IMG/VR virus record: IMGVR_UViG_3300042465_000945
Location: 1-31,485 of that record
Reading direction: 5' to 3' (one strand)
Source of the DNA: a virus
DNA: 31,485 nucleotides
Shown: piece by piece, positions 23,839 to 30,214 of the stretch
How positions within the stretch are numbered: the first letter of the stretch is position 1
Layout: each line of letters opens with the position of its first letter
Translations under genes and position numbers: made by a program
The notes under the pieces: generated by a model
What the model was told of the DNA's origin: nothing
The model's database searches: none
Seen by the model: only the letters and a program-made list of their open reading frames with translations

Positions 23839-24445
23839 ATCTTAATTTGTTTTTTATCCAAGTATTTACTCTGCGTTTTACATCAAAAAATTTTTCTAGT
23901 TCATATCGTGTCTTACCATTTTTATCAGGCTCACACCAATATTCAATAAATTCATCATAAGATTCACCTAGTATTTCTTTGTATTCATTTATATTATTTA
24001 AAAATAAATCTTTATTATATACTTTACTTTCTTTTTCTTTTATTTCCTTTTCTTTTCTTTTCTTTGCATTGCCCTCCCCAATAGCCCCCCCATTAGCCTC
24101 CCCATTTTTCCATCTTGAAATAGCACCATTTTTACCGCTTTCACTTAATTTTGCCCTCAATCCTAAATGGTCATTAAGTCTTTCAGACCAAAACTCACCT
24201 TCATCAATATTGAATAAATCAAATTGCATAATAACCCCTTTTACTTTTATGTCTGTAGATTGCATCTGCATAGCTAGAACAGGGATTAATTCTAGTGGTA
24301 ATTTACCACCGGCATCAGCTAATCTTTCTATAATAAACCAATAGATACCATAGCCTTCCATACCTAATTGATGCCTTAAAAAAAGCACCTTTGTGTCATT
24401 AGCCGCATTATAATCGTGGCTAAAATAATAAGATTTGTTTTTCAT
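23759..24445 (-). CDS. Lin1244/Lin1753-like (DUF4373) replication protein
   Basis: 228 residues from ATG 24445; a GTG at 24472 would add 9 unlikely residues. The N-terminal domain has YYFSHDYNAANDTKVLFLRH and GMEGYGIYWFIIERL, the DUF4373 winged-helix signature related to DnaD/RepA-type initiators. A basic Lys/Glu-rich linker follows (KKRKEKEIKEKESK). The C-terminus ends TTSESRMAALKEW. Likely binds the phage origin or loads a helicase. Follows the DnaA-IV gene across an 94-bp gap with an inverted repeat. Confidence 0.78.
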   Translation of the reverse strand: MKNKSYYFSHDYNAANDTKVLFLRHQLGMEGYGIYWFIIERLADAGGKLPLELIPVLAMQMQSTDIKVKGVIMQFDLFNIDEGEFWSERLNDHLGLRAKLSESGKNGAISRWKNGEANGGAIGEGNAKKRKEKEIKEKESKVYNKDLFLNNINEYKEILGESYDEFIEYWCEPDKNGKTRYELEKFFDVKRRVNTWIKNKLRYGNSKTFSTGTTSESRMAALKEWVHS

Positions 24446-24474
24446 AATAAAAATAGGGTTCAGGCATCCCACAG

Positions 24475-24528
24475 GTCGTATCTGCAGTTTGCCCTCCCCC
24501 TAATATTGTTCTAAATACTATATACGAC
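24475..24528. repeat. 7-bp inverted repeat between replication genes
   Basis: GTCGTAT (24475-24481) and ATACGAC (24522-24528) with a 40-nt spacer that includes a G-rich strand (AGGGGGAGGGC on the minus strand). It lies between the DnaA-IV gene and the Lin1244-type gene and could be an operator or an origin part. Confidence 0.45.
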
Positions 24529-24539
24529 ATAGTAGTTTT

Positions 24540-24965
24540 TTAATTCTGAACAAAGGTATTAAACTTTTTGATTTCATTTTCTATTTCATCAATTTTATTT
24601 TTGTACCATTCTTCAGTAACAATTAAATCCCTAGCAGTAGAAACATTATAAATTACAGTTGTATGGTCTTTAACTCCTATGTATGGAGCAATTTCCTTTA
24701 GTGATAGTGAAGTATGTTTCTTCAATACATACGCTGCTGCCTTTCTTGCAAATACTGTATTCTGCATTCTATTCTTTGCTAATACATCTGTATCAAAAAC
24801 ATCTTCAACTAATCCAACTAGCTTCTTCATTGTTACCCTGTTATTATTTCTATTCGTATCATCTTTTTCTAATAGATTATATGCTACTAAAGTATTCTTT
24901 AATTGTCTTAAATTTTTCTTTTGTGCTTGATAATAATCTAAAATGTTTGCTTCAATTGTTTGCAT
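24540..24965 (-). CDS. Stand-alone DnaA domain IV-like DNA-binding protein
   Basis: 141 residues. ARKAAAYVLKKHTSLSLKEI (from 73) and IGVKDHTTVIYNV (from 96) match the DnaA domain IV signature (compare GGRDHTTVIHA). The AAA+ ATPase domain of DnaA is absent. The N-terminal 60 residues are helical with Asn-rich linkers. It would bind DnaA-box-like DNA, either to start phage replication, to recruit the Lin1244-type protein, or to compete with host DnaA. ATG at 24965. Confidence 0.85.
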   Translation of the reverse strand: MQTIEANILDYYQAQKKNLRQLKNTLVAYNLLEKDDTNRNNNRVTMKKLVGLVEDVFDTDVLAKNRMQNTVFARKAAAYVLKKHTSLSLKEIAPYIGVKDHTTVIYNVSTARDLIVTEEWYKNKIDEIENEIKKFNTFVQN

Positions 24966-24967
24966 AT

Positions 24968-25159
24968 TTAAAATTCTAAATCATCTTTGGGTTTATAATT
25001 ATCTTCATAAATTTGGTAATCAGGGTGCTTTGCTTCTGTCTTATAAGTGTTAACCCACATTGAATATTTTTTATCTTCAATAGTAAAGCTAATAACTTCA
25101 CCTTTAGCAGTTTGCTTTTTCCACGCACCATACTTTTTCTTTTGTTCTTTTGTTTCCAT
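24968..25159 (-). CDS. Conserved small phage protein
   Basis: 63 residues, METKEQKKKYGAWKKQTAKG, then a short strand region (VISFTIEDKKYSMWVNTYKT) and an acidic tail. Common in Bacteroidota phages near replication genes; no function known to me. Start overlaps the upstream stop by 1 bp. Confidence 0.62.
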   Translation of the reverse strand: METKEQKKKYGAWKKQTAKGEVISFTIEDKKYSMWVNTYKTEAKHPDYQIYEDNYKPKDDLEF

Positions 25160-25371
25160 TAGTTTTTATTTTTTAAAAGTGAATACTGTGCAACATATTT
25201 AGTGTTGCGTTTTGTTCCTACATTAACAATATCTGTCTTAATATTGTGTCCTTCATCACGAAGGTTAAAAATTAAGGCAGCTAATCTTAATGTTCCATAC
25301 TTTTTTAATGCTACTAATGGTGTTAGCGATTGACTTTTTAAGTGGTTTAGCACTTGTGTTTGTTGACTCAT
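25159..25371 (-). CDS. Winged-helix DNA-binding protein
   Basis: 70 residues. LTPLVALKKYGTLRLAALIF followed by NLRDEGHNIKTD is a helix-turn-helix with a wing-like C-terminus (GTKRNTKYVAQYSLL). Known type in Bacteroidota phages. Likely a small regulator. The start at 25371 lies inside the 3' part of the gene at 25265-25549. Confidence 0.75.
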   Translation of the reverse strand: MSQQTQVLNHLKSQSLTPLVALKKYGTLRLAALIFNLRDEGHNIKTDIVNVGTKRNTKYVAQYSLLKNKN

Positions 25372-25549
25372 TTTGTCGGTTTTTAATTTTAGAAAAATTG
25401 TATTGTTTGTTTAAAGAAATTGCATTTTCAATTGGTTCATTATTACTATATCTAGTTGATACTTTTAATTGTTTAAACCATTCATTTAGTGTTAGTTTTT
25501 CTTCAGGTAAAGCTATTCTGCTTATCCTAATTCCCCAAATATTTTCCAT
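25265..25549 (-). CDS. Hypothetical small basic protein overlapping the winged-helix gene
   Basis: 94 residues. The first 60 (MENIWGIRISRIALPEEKLT, then LNEWFKQLKVSTRYSNNEPI) look coding and the start follows the upstream stop by 2 bp with a strong AAATAACTATGG leader. The last 35 residues overlap the winged-helix gene by 107 bp and look like a shadow frame. It may have lost an earlier stop, or the overlap is real. Confidence 0.5.
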   Translation of the reverse strand: MENIWGIRISRIALPEEKLTLNEWFKQLKVSTRYSNNEPIENAISLNKQYNFSKIKNRQNESTNTSAKPLKKSIANTISSIKKVWNIKISCLNF

Positions 25550-25551
25550 AG

Positions 25552-25791
25552 TTATTTGTTTTTATATTCTTTATTAAAATAATCTTCACCGCCTTCGTAT
25601 TCAAAAAAGTTTCCATCTCTATCTCTATTCCATACATTAGCCTCACCATTGTTAAAAGCATCCCTAATTTCCCTTCTTGATTTTTCAAGGTAAATATCTT
25701 CAATAGTTTTAGCTAATTGTTCCGGTAAGAATGTGAATGTATGAGCAGTTTTAATGTACTCTAATAATTGTTGCATTGATGTTTTTTCCAT
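25552..25791 (-). CDS. Conserved small phage protein, 79 residues (paralogue of 16094-16318)
   Basis: MEKTSMQQLLEYIKTAHTFT then LEKSRREIRDAFNNGEANVW and a last GEDYFNKEYKNK. Shares its plan with the product of 16094-16318 (RxEIxxAFxxG followed by an acidic Y-F-x3-Y end). Starts with the same 20-bp leader-plus-start as the next gene. Function unknown, very common in Bacteroidota phages. Confidence 0.7.
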   Translation of the reverse strand: MEKTSMQQLLEYIKTAHTFTFLPEQLAKTIEDIYLEKSRREIRDAFNNGEANVWNRDRDGNFFEYEGGEDYFNKEYKNK

Positions 25792-25793
25792 AG

Positions 25794-26339
25794 TTATTTG
25801 TTTTGATTTTCGTTAATTGATTTTAAAGCCTTATTATATTGCTCTATAGATGTTAAAGCACTAATTTTAATAGCTATCTTTTGTTTCATCTTTTCATCCC
25901 AAGTAGTGTTTTCAAGCATTAAGATTAACTCCATTCTTTTCTGCTCACCTATTTCATCCTTATGCTCATTAGTTGCATCACTATCTTTAGTGTCATCAAT
26001 AGCAAATAAACCATTGAGTGCATACTTCCTAGCATAGCTTGATGCACTACCTGTTATCTGTGCTGCATCCATTCCCTTTTTAACTTCTTCTTCTCGTGCC
26101 CAACCATTAACAGAAATATGGTTGTCTGTGTTATCTAATAGTGTTGCAGTAGCTTTAATGTAGATTCTTTCACCTACCTGTACTACTTCATCACTAATTA
26201 CTAATGCAGTTCCATATTTGTTTAGTATGGGTTTGACTGCTTCAATGATGTCCTCTGCACTTCGGTATTTGTATTTACCAAAAGCATTGGTTTGATTTTT
26301 TGGTGCTCTTAATTCTGCCTGAATTTTTACTAGGTTCAT
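25794..26339 (-). CDS. erf: Single-strand annealing protein, Erf family
   Basis: 181 residues. FGKYKYRSAEDIIEAVKPIL near residue 20 and GSASSYARKYALNGLFAIDD (97-116) are the Erf core. It anneals complementary single strands and supports phage recombination and concatemer formation. A C-terminal helical region (TTWDEKMKQKIAIKI) follows. Lies in the leftward early operon with nuclease genes. Confidence 0.88.
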   Translation of the reverse strand: MNLVKIQAELRAPKNQTNAFGKYKYRSAEDIIEAVKPILNKYGTALVISDEVVQVGERIYIKATATLLDNTDNHISVNGWAREEEVKKGMDAAQITGSASSYARKYALNGLFAIDDTKDSDATNEHKDEIGEQKRMELILMLENTTWDEKMKQKIAIKISALTSIEQYNKALKSINENQNK

Positions 26340-26357
26340 AGTTGTTTTTTTTATTTA

Positions 26358-26609
26358 TTAATAATTTTCGTATTCTTCAAATATTTCTGTCTTATCTGCT
26401 AATCTTATATAATCTTTTGTTTCCTGTATTGGTTTGGCAGTTGGATATGTTACCCTGTAATAATCACCAAATTGTTTTCTTGCTTCTTGATACTTTTTAT
26501 AGTATTCAGCATTATGAAATTGGTAGCAGCTTTCATACTTCCATCTCCAATAATCAAGGTTAAATCCTAATTGATTTAATTTTTCATCAGGTGTAGGTGC
26601 GTGTCTCAT
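26358..26609 (-). CDS. Hypothetical small protein, Tyr-rich
   Basis: 83 residues. MRHAPTPDEKLNQLGFNLDY, then a helical, Tyr-rich middle (AEYYKKYQEARKQFGDYYRV). No domain recognised. Spaced 1 bp from the upstream gene and 18 bp from erf; early operon. Confidence 0.6.
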   Translation of the reverse strand: MRHAPTPDEKLNQLGFNLDYWRWKYESCYQFHNAEYYKKYQEARKQFGDYYRVTYPTAKPIQETKDYIRLADKTEIFEEYENY

Positions 26610-26610
26610 T

Positions 26611-26805
26611 TTAAATTGTTTTAGTTTCTAAAATAGTTTTTACCGGTTCTAAAGTTCCTCCATTTGCTAAAATAATAAATTTTTCATAGGCAATATCTTT
26701 ATCGTGACTGCCTGATTCACTAACAAAAAAGGAATCAATAGTAGTATAATACCATATACTTGTTGAGTTCCATTTAGTTTCTTCTACAAATTGAATTTTT
26801 TTCAT
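26611..26805 (-). CDS. Hypothetical small protein
   Basis: 64 residues, MKKIQFVEETKWNSTSIWYY, with a SGSHDKDIAYEKFIILANGG segment. A pattern I associate with Bacteroidota phage early regions; function unknown. ATG at 26805 follows AAACAAACT. Confidence 0.62.
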   Translation of the reverse strand: MKKIQFVEETKWNSTSIWYYTTIDSFFVSESGSHDKDIAYEKFIILANGGTLEPVKTILETKTI

Positions 26806-26819
26806 AGTTTGTTTTTTGA

Positions 26820-26921
26820 TTAATTAATTAATGCGTGTTTAAATTTTGTAATCATAGCATTAAATGCTTTGTTAGTTTTTTTGATTTCTAATTTTTCTTC
26901 TTTTGTTAGTTTTTGTTTCAT
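26820..26921 (-). CDS. Microprotein, 33 residues, first gene of the early operon
   Basis: ATG at 26921, 23 nt below a good promoter. MKQKLTKEEKLEIKKTNKAF and a basic helical end (ITKFKHALIN). Short and very Lys-rich; could bind nucleic acid. The leader (AAACACAAAAACTATG) is shared in style with the gene at 16909. Confidence 0.6.
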   Translation of the reverse strand: MKQKLTKEEKLEIKKTNKAFNAMITKFKHALIN

Positions 26922-26944
26922 AGTTTTTGTGTTTGTTTATAAAG

Positions 26945-26976
26945 CAAATCTACAGGCTTTAAACATACTATCCAAA
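26945..26976 (-). promoter_or_regulatory. Bacteroidota-type promoter of the leftward early operon
   Basis: Minus strand: TTTG (26973-26976), 20-nt spacer, TAGATTTGC with core TAGATTTG (26945-26952). The first downstream ATG is 26921. A CGGTAAAT element begins exactly 34 bp upstream of the TTTG box, as at 16.95 kb. Confidence 0.78.
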
Positions 26977-27010
26977 TATTATACCCACTATTTTACATAA
27001 ATATTATGAG

Positions 27011-27038
27011 CGGTAAATATCAGGGATGAATGGTAATT
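27011..27038 (-). repeat. Paired (C/T)GGTAAAT-like element upstream of the 26.95 kb promoter
   Basis: CGGTAAAT at 27011-27018 and the variant TGGTAATT at 27031-27038, 20 bp apart. CGGTAAATATCA (27011-27022) and the inner GGAT (27024-27027) match the element at 17008-17035. Confidence 0.7.
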
Positions 27039-27044
27039 ATCCTA

Positions 27045-27100
27045 TATTTTGTCCGATATTTTGTCCGGACAGAAAACCGGACATACTAAAAAATTTAGTA
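27045..27100. promoter_or_regulatory. Probable operator cluster in the divergent region
   Basis: TATTTTGTCCG is directly repeated at 27045-27055 and 27057-27067 with a 12-bp period. TGTCCGG/CCGGACA form a 7-bp inverted repeat (27062-27068, 27077-27083). TACTAAA/TTTAGTA form another (27084-27090, 27094-27100). They lie between the leftward promoter and the rightward gene. The GTCCG/CGGAC core also occurs at 5956-5972. Confidence 0.6.
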
Positions 27101-27126
27101 TTTACCGCTTATCCTTTTATATTACC
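27100..27126 (+). repeat. Third paired element, inverted, facing the rightward gene
   Basis: ATTTACCGCTTATCCTT (27100-27116) is the exact reverse complement of 17019-17035, and ATATTACC (27119-27126) is the diverged partner 20 bp on. Together with the 27011-27038 element it makes a large inverted arrangement; TATTTACCGCT at 27099-27109 pairs with AGCGGTAAATA at 27009-27019. Confidence 0.65.
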
Positions 27127-27253
27127 ATTTGTGTAATAAATTTGGATATGTCGTTTATAAGTTGTATATTGTTTTATAATTAAGAAATTAATTATGCTCT
27201 TTGAAACATTAACCAAAAACAAGTGAGACACACTTAAAACTGTAAAACCAATT

Positions 27254-27544
27254 ATGATAAGTAAAACTATCAAAAATGAAATCAAGGTAATTATGAAACA
27301 ATTACCTAAAATGGGTTGGGATGACCCTGATTATTTTATAACTTATGAATTAATGATTTACACCAACAAAGAAAATAATGATTGGGATTTAGATGACTTT
27401 AGCCACTTTAAAGATTTAAGAGATTTGGATAAAGTAATTAAAAGAATTATTAATAACTATGGTGAAAGACTTAATCATATAGATTTTAAATGGTCTGAAG
27501 AAGAAGGTGATTTTGACCAAATGACAATTTATACTAGAGTATAA
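27254..27544 (+). CDS. Hypothetical protein, the only rightward gene
   Basis: 96 residues, acidic, MISKTIKNEIKVIMKQLPKM then MGWDDPDYFITYELMIYTNK and a last DFKWSEEEGDFDQMTIYTRV (parts shown). No helix-turn-helix or enzyme motif seen. Its opposite orientation from the switch region suggests an immediate-early or lysogeny/anti-host role, but this is inference. Convergent with the HExxH gene; a GTGCG hairpin lies between them. Confidence 0.68.
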   Translation: MISKTIKNEIKVIMKQLPKMGWDDPDYFITYELMIYTNKENNDWDLDDFSHFKDLRDLDKVIKRIINNYGERLNHIDFKWSEEEGDFDQMTIYTRV

Positions 27545-27558
27545 ATATGAACGCAGGG

Positions 27559-27577
27559 GTGCGACTGCTTAACGCAC
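27559..27577 (+). repeat. GTGCG/CGCAC hairpin, copy 2
   Basis: GTGCG (27559-27563) and CGCAC (27573-27577) with a 9-nt loop; extended sequence GGGGTGCGACTGCTTAACGC matches the copy at 16678-16700 on the minus strand at most positions. Lies between two convergent genes, 1 bp from the minus-strand stop. It could end transcripts from both sides. Confidence 0.55.
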
Positions 27578-27847
27578 TTATATACTACCATCCTGCAAAG
27601 GCAAATCAATAGTATCATCTATCTTACGATAACCTTCCTTCCATAAAACTTTAGTGATTAAAACACTCTTACGAATGATAGTCTGTTCACTATCCTTTGG
27701 ATTTGTCAAGTGCATCAGTTCGTGGATTAAAACCTCCATCATCTTTCTACCCTTTAGCCTTTCATCAATCTCAATAACCCCATCACTTGATGAAATGCCA
27801 TAAGCCTGTTCCTTACCTAGTTTACGATATATGATTGTAATCTTCAC
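27578..27847 (-). CDS. Small HExxH metallopeptidase-like protein
   Basis: 89 residues. VLIHELMHL places the zinc-binding His42-Glu43-x2-His46, preceded by a strand region (GVIEIDERLKGR) and followed by a helix ending LWKEGYRK. Known as a small 'HExLHL' family in Bacteroidota phages; the third zinc ligand is not obvious. Could be a mini ImmA/SprT-like protease, or have lost activity. Overlaps the upstream gene by 4 bp. Confidence 0.68.
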   Translation of the reverse strand: MKITIIYRKLGKEQAYGISSSDGVIEIDERLKGRKMMEVLIHELMHLTNPKDSEQTIIRKSVLITKVLWKEGYRKIDDTIDLPLQDGSI

Positions 27848-28029
27848 GACTTTAATAATGCTTCATCAGGTCTATCAATCTCTTTAACTTGTATTCTTTC
27901 ACCGCCTCTTATCTTGGCTAACATCTTTGTAATTTGACTTTCAACTGCATAGTATTCCTGCAGTCTATTAACTAGCCATAATTCTTGTTCGCTTAATGTC
28001 CATTTGCTAAAACCCTTTGGCATTTTCAT
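27844..28029 (-). CDS. Hypothetical small helical protein
   Basis: 61 residues from 28029; a second Met at residue 3 is equally good. FSKWTLSEQELWLVNRLQEY then SQITKMLAKIRGGERIQVKE. Two helices, no known domain. Overlaps neighbours on both sides (4 and 23 bp). Confidence 0.6.
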   Translation of the reverse strand: MKMPKGFSKWTLSEQELWLVNRLQEYYAVESQITKMLAKIRGGERIQVKEIDRPDEALLKS

Positions 28030-28210
28030 CTTGTTTAGTTTTTATAATTTTTTTTAAATAGATTGCTAAATCTAATGCTTCTTCGTATGCGTGTTGTAAC
28101 CATTCCTGTTCTGTTAAATCCTTTCTATCCATAGTTGTCCCATATTCCATACGACCTTTTTCTTCTCTGTATAACAAATCATCTATGATTGAATATAATA
28201 GTTTGCTCAT
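28007..28210 (-). CDS. MazG-like / nucleotide pyrophosphohydrolase-like small protein
   Basis: 67 residues. REEKGRMEYGTTMDRKDLTE then WLQHAYEEALDLAIYLKKII. The R-x3-G-x3-YG-T-x2-R-D ... W-L-x-HA-x-EE-x2-D-x3-YL pattern is a common phage family related to MazG helices. May adjust nucleotide pools, or may be a remnant domain. Overlaps the exonuclease stop by 1 bp. Confidence 0.68.
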   Translation of the reverse strand: MSKLLYSIIDDLLYREEKGRMEYGTTMDRKDLTEQEWLQHAYEEALDLAIYLKKIIKTKQDENAKGF

Positions 28211-28944
28211 TATTTATCAGTTTTAGAGTGCATTTTATTGCAGGTTTTACAAATGTATTGAATTTTTTTAACCCCTGCTGCAGTCGTTCTTCTTTGATTA
28301 ATTATAATATCATCACTTCCACATTCAGGGCAGCTACCTTTATCCTGTCCAAAAATAACACCATAATGTGTTTTAGCAGGTATGTGATTGTTTAATGCTT
28401 TGTGTACTTTTTCTAATAGTACGACATCTTGAATGCAATAGTCTATCATTGTATTCATTGCAGTCTTATCATTCTTCAACATTATATCCTTCCACAAATC
28501 AAAGTTGGTATGATTCTTTTGACCTAACCCTAAAAACTTACCTATGTAATCAAGCCTGTTTGAATTGAATCTAAATTTAGACCTAGCAACTTTTAATGTA
28601 TCTATTGTATTGTATGTAGGGAACATCTGTATATTATGGAATAAACATCTAGTTCTAATCCACGACAAATCAAACTTGTCGCCATTGTGTCCTACTAATT
28701 CATCTGCAGTATTTGCAACTGCAATAAAATCTTGTAATAGTTTTTTATCACATTGTTTCTTATCCCACTGCAAATAGTAAACATCTTTTTCTTCTTCCCA
28801 CTTATAGCAGATACAAATCACTGCTCGTTCTTTAATTATGTTCTCTGTACCTATTTGTAATTTGTAACCTGACTGCCAAAATAAACCAATGTTTGCCGAT
28901 ACTTCAATATCAAAGTATAGCCTCCTCCGTTTTGTTTGTAGCAT
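28210..28944 (-). CDS. 3'-5' exonuclease (RNase H-like/DEDD) with C-terminal zinc ribbon
   Basis: 244 residues. Exo I motif YFDIEVS (Asp12, Glu14), Exo II-like GHNGDKFDLSWI (Asp89 or Asp92), and Exo III-like YCIQDVVLLEK (Asp173). The C-terminus holds a CPECGSDD and a CKTC pair (Cys205, 208, 232, 235), a zinc ribbon. It would trim DNA or RNA ends in replication or recombination. The start overlaps the endolysin stop (TAATG). Confidence 0.83.
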   Translation of the reverse strand: MLQTKRRRLYFDIEVSANIGLFWQSGYKLQIGTENIIKERAVICICYKWEEEKDVYYLQWDKKQCDKKLLQDFIAVANTADELVGHNGDKFDLSWIRTRCLFHNIQMFPTYNTIDTLKVARSKFRFNSNRLDYIGKFLGLGQKNHTNFDLWKDIMLKNDKTAMNTMIDYCIQDVVLLEKVHKALNNHIPAKTHYGVIFGQDKGSCPECGSDDIIINQRRTTAAGVKKIQYICKTCNKMHSKTDK

Positions 28945-29408
28945 TATATTTGTTTGTAGTGTGTATTTCCATTAGTTTTAGTTGCTTTTAAAATTTGTTT
29001 TCTTTGCTTACCTGTACTTTCATAAGATATATGAACCCAATCAGGATTTTCATCAGTACCAAATTCCCAAATTAATTGGTCAAATTCTAGGTTATTTTTA
29101 ATATAATCAAAAACCATTTTGTTAGTTACCCCATTTGCTGTACCATCCATATCAATATCAATAGCCTCACCTTGACAATGCTGACTTGTTGCTGAACCGC
29201 CAATGCATTTATTAAGTTCAACTGACCTATACCCACTAGATATATGTATAGGACATCTAAAGTTTGTTCTAATAGGCTCAAATACTTTTTCTGCTAATAA
29301 CTTAAAATTAGCAATATGTGCTTCTGTTGGCATATTACTGATGCCATTTCTTTTAGCACTTTCGCTTCTAATTACTTCTGATAAATCTAGGTGTTCTGAT
29401 AGTTTCAT
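28944..29408 (-). CDS. Endolysin, peptidase M15 family (D,D- or L,D-peptidase)
   Basis: 154 residues. SSGYRS (57-62), SQHCQGEAIDID with His77 and Asp84, and DWVHISY with His126: the usual zinc site of M15_3 peptidases. Cuts peptide cross-links in the cell wall at lysis. No signal peptide, so it relies on the holin-like protein at 29410-29622, 1 bp upstream. Confidence 0.88.
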   Translation of the reverse strand: MKLSEHLDLSEVIRSESAKRNGISNMPTEAHIANFKLLAEKVFEPIRTNFRCPIHISSGYRSVELNKCIGGSATSQHCQGEAIDIDMDGTANGVTNKMVFDYIKNNLEFDQLIWEFGTDENPDWVHISYESTGKQRKQILKATKTNGNTHYKQI

Positions 29409-29409
29409 A

Positions 29410-29622
29410 TTAATCTTTTTTAAATATTTTTTCAGCAGTTGTTAATCCTAAACATCCAAAAGCTAATGCAGATACTGCATACACTAAAGCCTCACTAGGT
29501 GCTTTACTTAAATCACTAAATGAATTGTGATACATTGTAATGCATAACGCTACAACACACAACAAACCACATAAACGCTTCATAGATAACCTTCCATTAT
29601 CTTCTGTAAAAAATTGCTTCAT
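29410..29622 (-). CDS. Putative holin (two membrane segments)
   Basis: 70 residues. Hydrophobic segments at about 17-32 (LCGLLCVVALCITMY) and 46-63 (ALVYAVSALAFGCLGL), with a charged C-terminus ending KKD. Next to the endolysin gene. It would make pores in the inner membrane. Class assignment by topology and position. Confidence 0.68.
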   Translation of the reverse strand: MKQFFTEDNGRLSMKRLCGLLCVVALCITMYHNSFSDLSKAPSEALVYAVSALAFGCLGLTTAEKIFKKD

Positions 29623-29623
29623 C

Positions 29624-29947
29624 TTAATTAGTTGTATCAGTTTTAGTCTTACCCCAAAAGTTCTTTTTTTCTTTAATTAGAACTGTATCGTGAATATAAA
29701 TAGTGTCTATCCTTATTTGCACAACCCCATTTTTTAGTTCACTAATTTCGCTTTTCATTTGGGTAATGGTTGCAACTGCATCTGTAACTAATTGCTTTTC
29801 CTTTTTAGTTGCCTTTGCTATAACTGTTGCAGATTTTGCATTGGTTGCATCTACTTGCTTCATTAACTCCTCAAACTCAATATCCTTATCAATCTTTTGT
29901 GCTTGTACTCCGCAACCAAATAAGAATAAAATAAATAAATATTTCAT
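29624..29947 (-). CDS. Putative outer-membrane spanin subunit (Rz1-like lipoprotein)
   Basis: 107 residues. Signal peptide with a lipobox-like LFGC (Cys12) after MKYLFILF. Then a coiled coil (TKKEKQLVTDAVATITQMKS) and a short charged tail. It starts 1 bp from the TM coiled-coil gene upstream. Together they resemble an Rz/Rz1 pair that fuses the membranes in lysis. Lipoprotein processing is predicted only. Confidence 0.6.
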   Translation of the reverse strand: MKYLFILFLFGCGVQAQKIDKDIEFEELMKQVDATNAKSATVIAKATKKEKQLVTDAVATITQMKSEISELKNGVVQIRIDTIYIHDTVLIKEKKNFWGKTKTDTTN

Positions 29948-30213
29948 TAGTTAATCTTTTGAATTTTACCTAATTGCTCCAAAGTAGAAAGTTTGGTACT
30001 TGCTGCTGCTAAACTTGAATCACATTTGCGTAAAGCATTTGTAACCACATCCAGCCTAGTTTCTAGTTTCTCAATCTTTACATCTTGATTTTTAGCCTGA
30101 CCTTGAAAGGTAGAACGCACATCAACATATAAATAGCCAATGGCTACTAAAACAACAAACAAAGTACCCACAACAGGATTTGAAGCAAATTCCTTAAATT
30201 TAATTGGTATCAT
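29947..30213 (-). CDS. Putative inner-membrane spanin subunit (Rz-like)
   Basis: 88 residues. One membrane segment (GTLFVVLVAIGYLYV, about 16-30) and then a coiled coil (IEKLETRLDVVTNALRKCDS), the usual plan of an inner spanin. Overlaps the lipoprotein gene by 1 bp and follows it in function. Confidence 0.6.
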   Translation of the reverse strand: MIPIKFKEFASNPVVGTLFVVLVAIGYLYVDVRSTFQGQAKNQDVKIEKLETRLDVVTNALRKCDSSLAAASTKLSTLEQLGKIQKIN

Positions 30214-30214
30214 A

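Noticed and set aside
27162-27180. TTG and TATAAT as a plus promoter for the rightward gene
   Set aside because: Spacer is only 10 nt and the sequence does not fit the Bacteroidota consensus. A TAAATTTG box at 27137-27144 also lacks a TTTG partner.
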